Source of the DNA: Streptomyces sp. 846.5
GTDB taxonomy: Bacteria > Actinomycetota > Actinomycetes > Streptomycetales > Streptomycetaceae
Direction of reading: 5' to 3'
NCBI RefSeq assembly: GCF_004365705.1
Contig: NZ_SOBN01000001.1
Location: forward strand, 1,116,001 to 1,180,000
DNA length: 64,000 bases
A model generated the notes under the pieces. That model was not told the origin of the DNA and ran no database searches. It saw only the letters and a list, made by a program, of their open reading frames with translations. The translations under genes were made by a program, and so were the position numbers. Shown piece by piece: positions 63,490-64,000 of the stretch (the stretch's first letter is position 1; every line of letters begins with the position of its first letter).

Positions 63490-64000
63490 ATGCCGACCAC
63501 CCCGCACCTGAGCAGACCGGTACGCCACACCGCCCTCTTCGCCGACCGCCTGCTGCAGCGGCCGCTGCGCCGCCTCGCGCTGCTGGGCGACGACTCGGCC
63601 GCGGCCCAGCAGACCGCCCTCTCGCCCCCTCCGGTCAGCAACGCCACCGGCGCCGTCACCGCCGCCGTCGGCGCGCTCTCGGTCGCGGCCCGCTACCTGG
63701 CGGCGGACAGCGGCACCGGGATCGGCGGCGACTTCTACGCGGTGCAGGAGACCGCGCACGGGATCCGCCTGCTCATCGGCGACGTCCGCGGCAAGGGGCC
63801 GGGCGCGGGTGGGATCGCCGCGATCCTGCTCAGCGCCTTCCGCCGGGCCGCCCGGCAGGCCGCCACCGTCGAGGAGGTCGCCGCCCGGCTCGACCGCACC
63901 ATGGAACGGGCCACCGCCCTGCGTTTCCGGGCGGACGCGGACGAGGACTTCGCCACCGCCCTGGTGCTGGAGATCAGCGCCGACCTGTCAGCGGTCCGCC
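63490..64000 (+). CDS. SpoIIE/RsbU-type PP2C phosphatase (C-terminus cut by window edge)
   Basis: Predicted serine phosphatase of the PP2C-SpoIIE type, which in actinomycetes acts on anti-sigma-factor antagonists. The frame is open from the ATG at 63490 to the window end (170 residues seen). After an N-terminal segment of about 70 residues the phosphatase core starts, with metal-binding GIGGDFYAV and IGDVRGKG motifs. The N-terminal part has no recognisable sensor domain or membrane helix. It is coupled to the SsgA-like gene by a 3-base gap. Confidence 0.88.
   Translation, partial: MPTTPHLSRPVRHTALFADRLLQRPLRRLALLGDDSAAAQQTALSPPPVSNATGAVTAAVGALSVAARYLAADSGTGIGGDFYAVQETAHGIRLLIGDVRGKGPGAGGIAAILLSAFRRAARQAATVEEVAARLDRTMERATALRFRADADEDFATALVLEISADLSAVR

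Overview
The window is high-GC actinobacterial chromosome. BldD (59462-59965, with an intact c-di-GMP signature), an SsgA-family protein (63073-63486), actinobacterial integration host factor and the bldD-pyr-mihF-gmk-rpoZ-coaBC-metK-priA order point to a sporulating member of the Streptomycetaceae (Streptomyces, Kitasatospora or Streptacidiphilus type). The genus cannot be fixed from this sequence alone. No rRNA, tRNA, CRISPR array, integrase or insertion sequence was seen. Both window edges cut a gene: a Ser/Thr kinase on the left and a SpoIIE-type phosphatase on the right.

Region 1 (1-11.3 kb) is a sugar-use locus. It has a cytoplasmic GH36 alpha-galactosidase divergent from an ABC sugar importer (two permeases and a lipoprotein), a LacI regulator, and a secreted clan-A-like glycoside hydrolase with CBM6/35-like modules. 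Two operator-like sites with a central CG (3465-3476 and 3698-3709) lie in the divergent promoter region. No ATPase is encoded, so a shared MsiK-type ATPase is presumably used.

Region 2 (11.4-25.4 kb) is a catabolic accessory region. A Dpp/Opp-type importer with both ATPases fused into one protein is translationally coupled to an S15 (CocE/NonD) hydrolase and followed by a TetR regulator. It runs convergently into a betaine-demethylase-like set: an IclR regulator, an OYE-type FMN/FAD/Fe-S demethylase, a Rieske oxygenase and its ferredoxin reductase. I infer uptake, cleavage and oxidative N-demethylation of a quaternary-amine compound of unknown identity.

Region 3 (25.4-34 kb) holds monomeric isocitrate dehydrogenase and several regulator/target pairs: MarR with YceI, TetR with an MFS exporter (two strong tandem palindromes between them), and an XRE/MmyB-like regulator with an NAD(P)-binding epimerase-like protein. 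A DUF5995 protein follows.

Region 4 (34-59.2 kb) is core metabolism, mostly on the minus strand: guaB1, rpe, rsmB, fmt, def, priA (helicase motifs degenerate), metK, coaBC, rpoZ, gmk, mihF, and a long pyrimidine operon, pyrR-pyrB-pyrC-orf-carA-carB-pyrD(class 2)-pyrK-pyrD(class 1B)-pyrF. The operon carries two complete dihydroorotate dehydrogenase systems, and a large palindromic repeat interrupts it between carB and pyrD.

Region 5 (59.3-64 kb) is developmental and regulatory: bldD with a BldD-box-like site over its own promoter, a GntR regulator, a short-chain dehydrogenase, an ECF sigma factor fused to its own zinc-finger/membrane anti-sigma-like part, an SsgA-like protein and the SpoIIE-type phosphatase. 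Three copies of a ~70-100 bp inverted repeat (31238-31338, 40264-40362, 51078-51148) and many strong hairpin terminators are also present.
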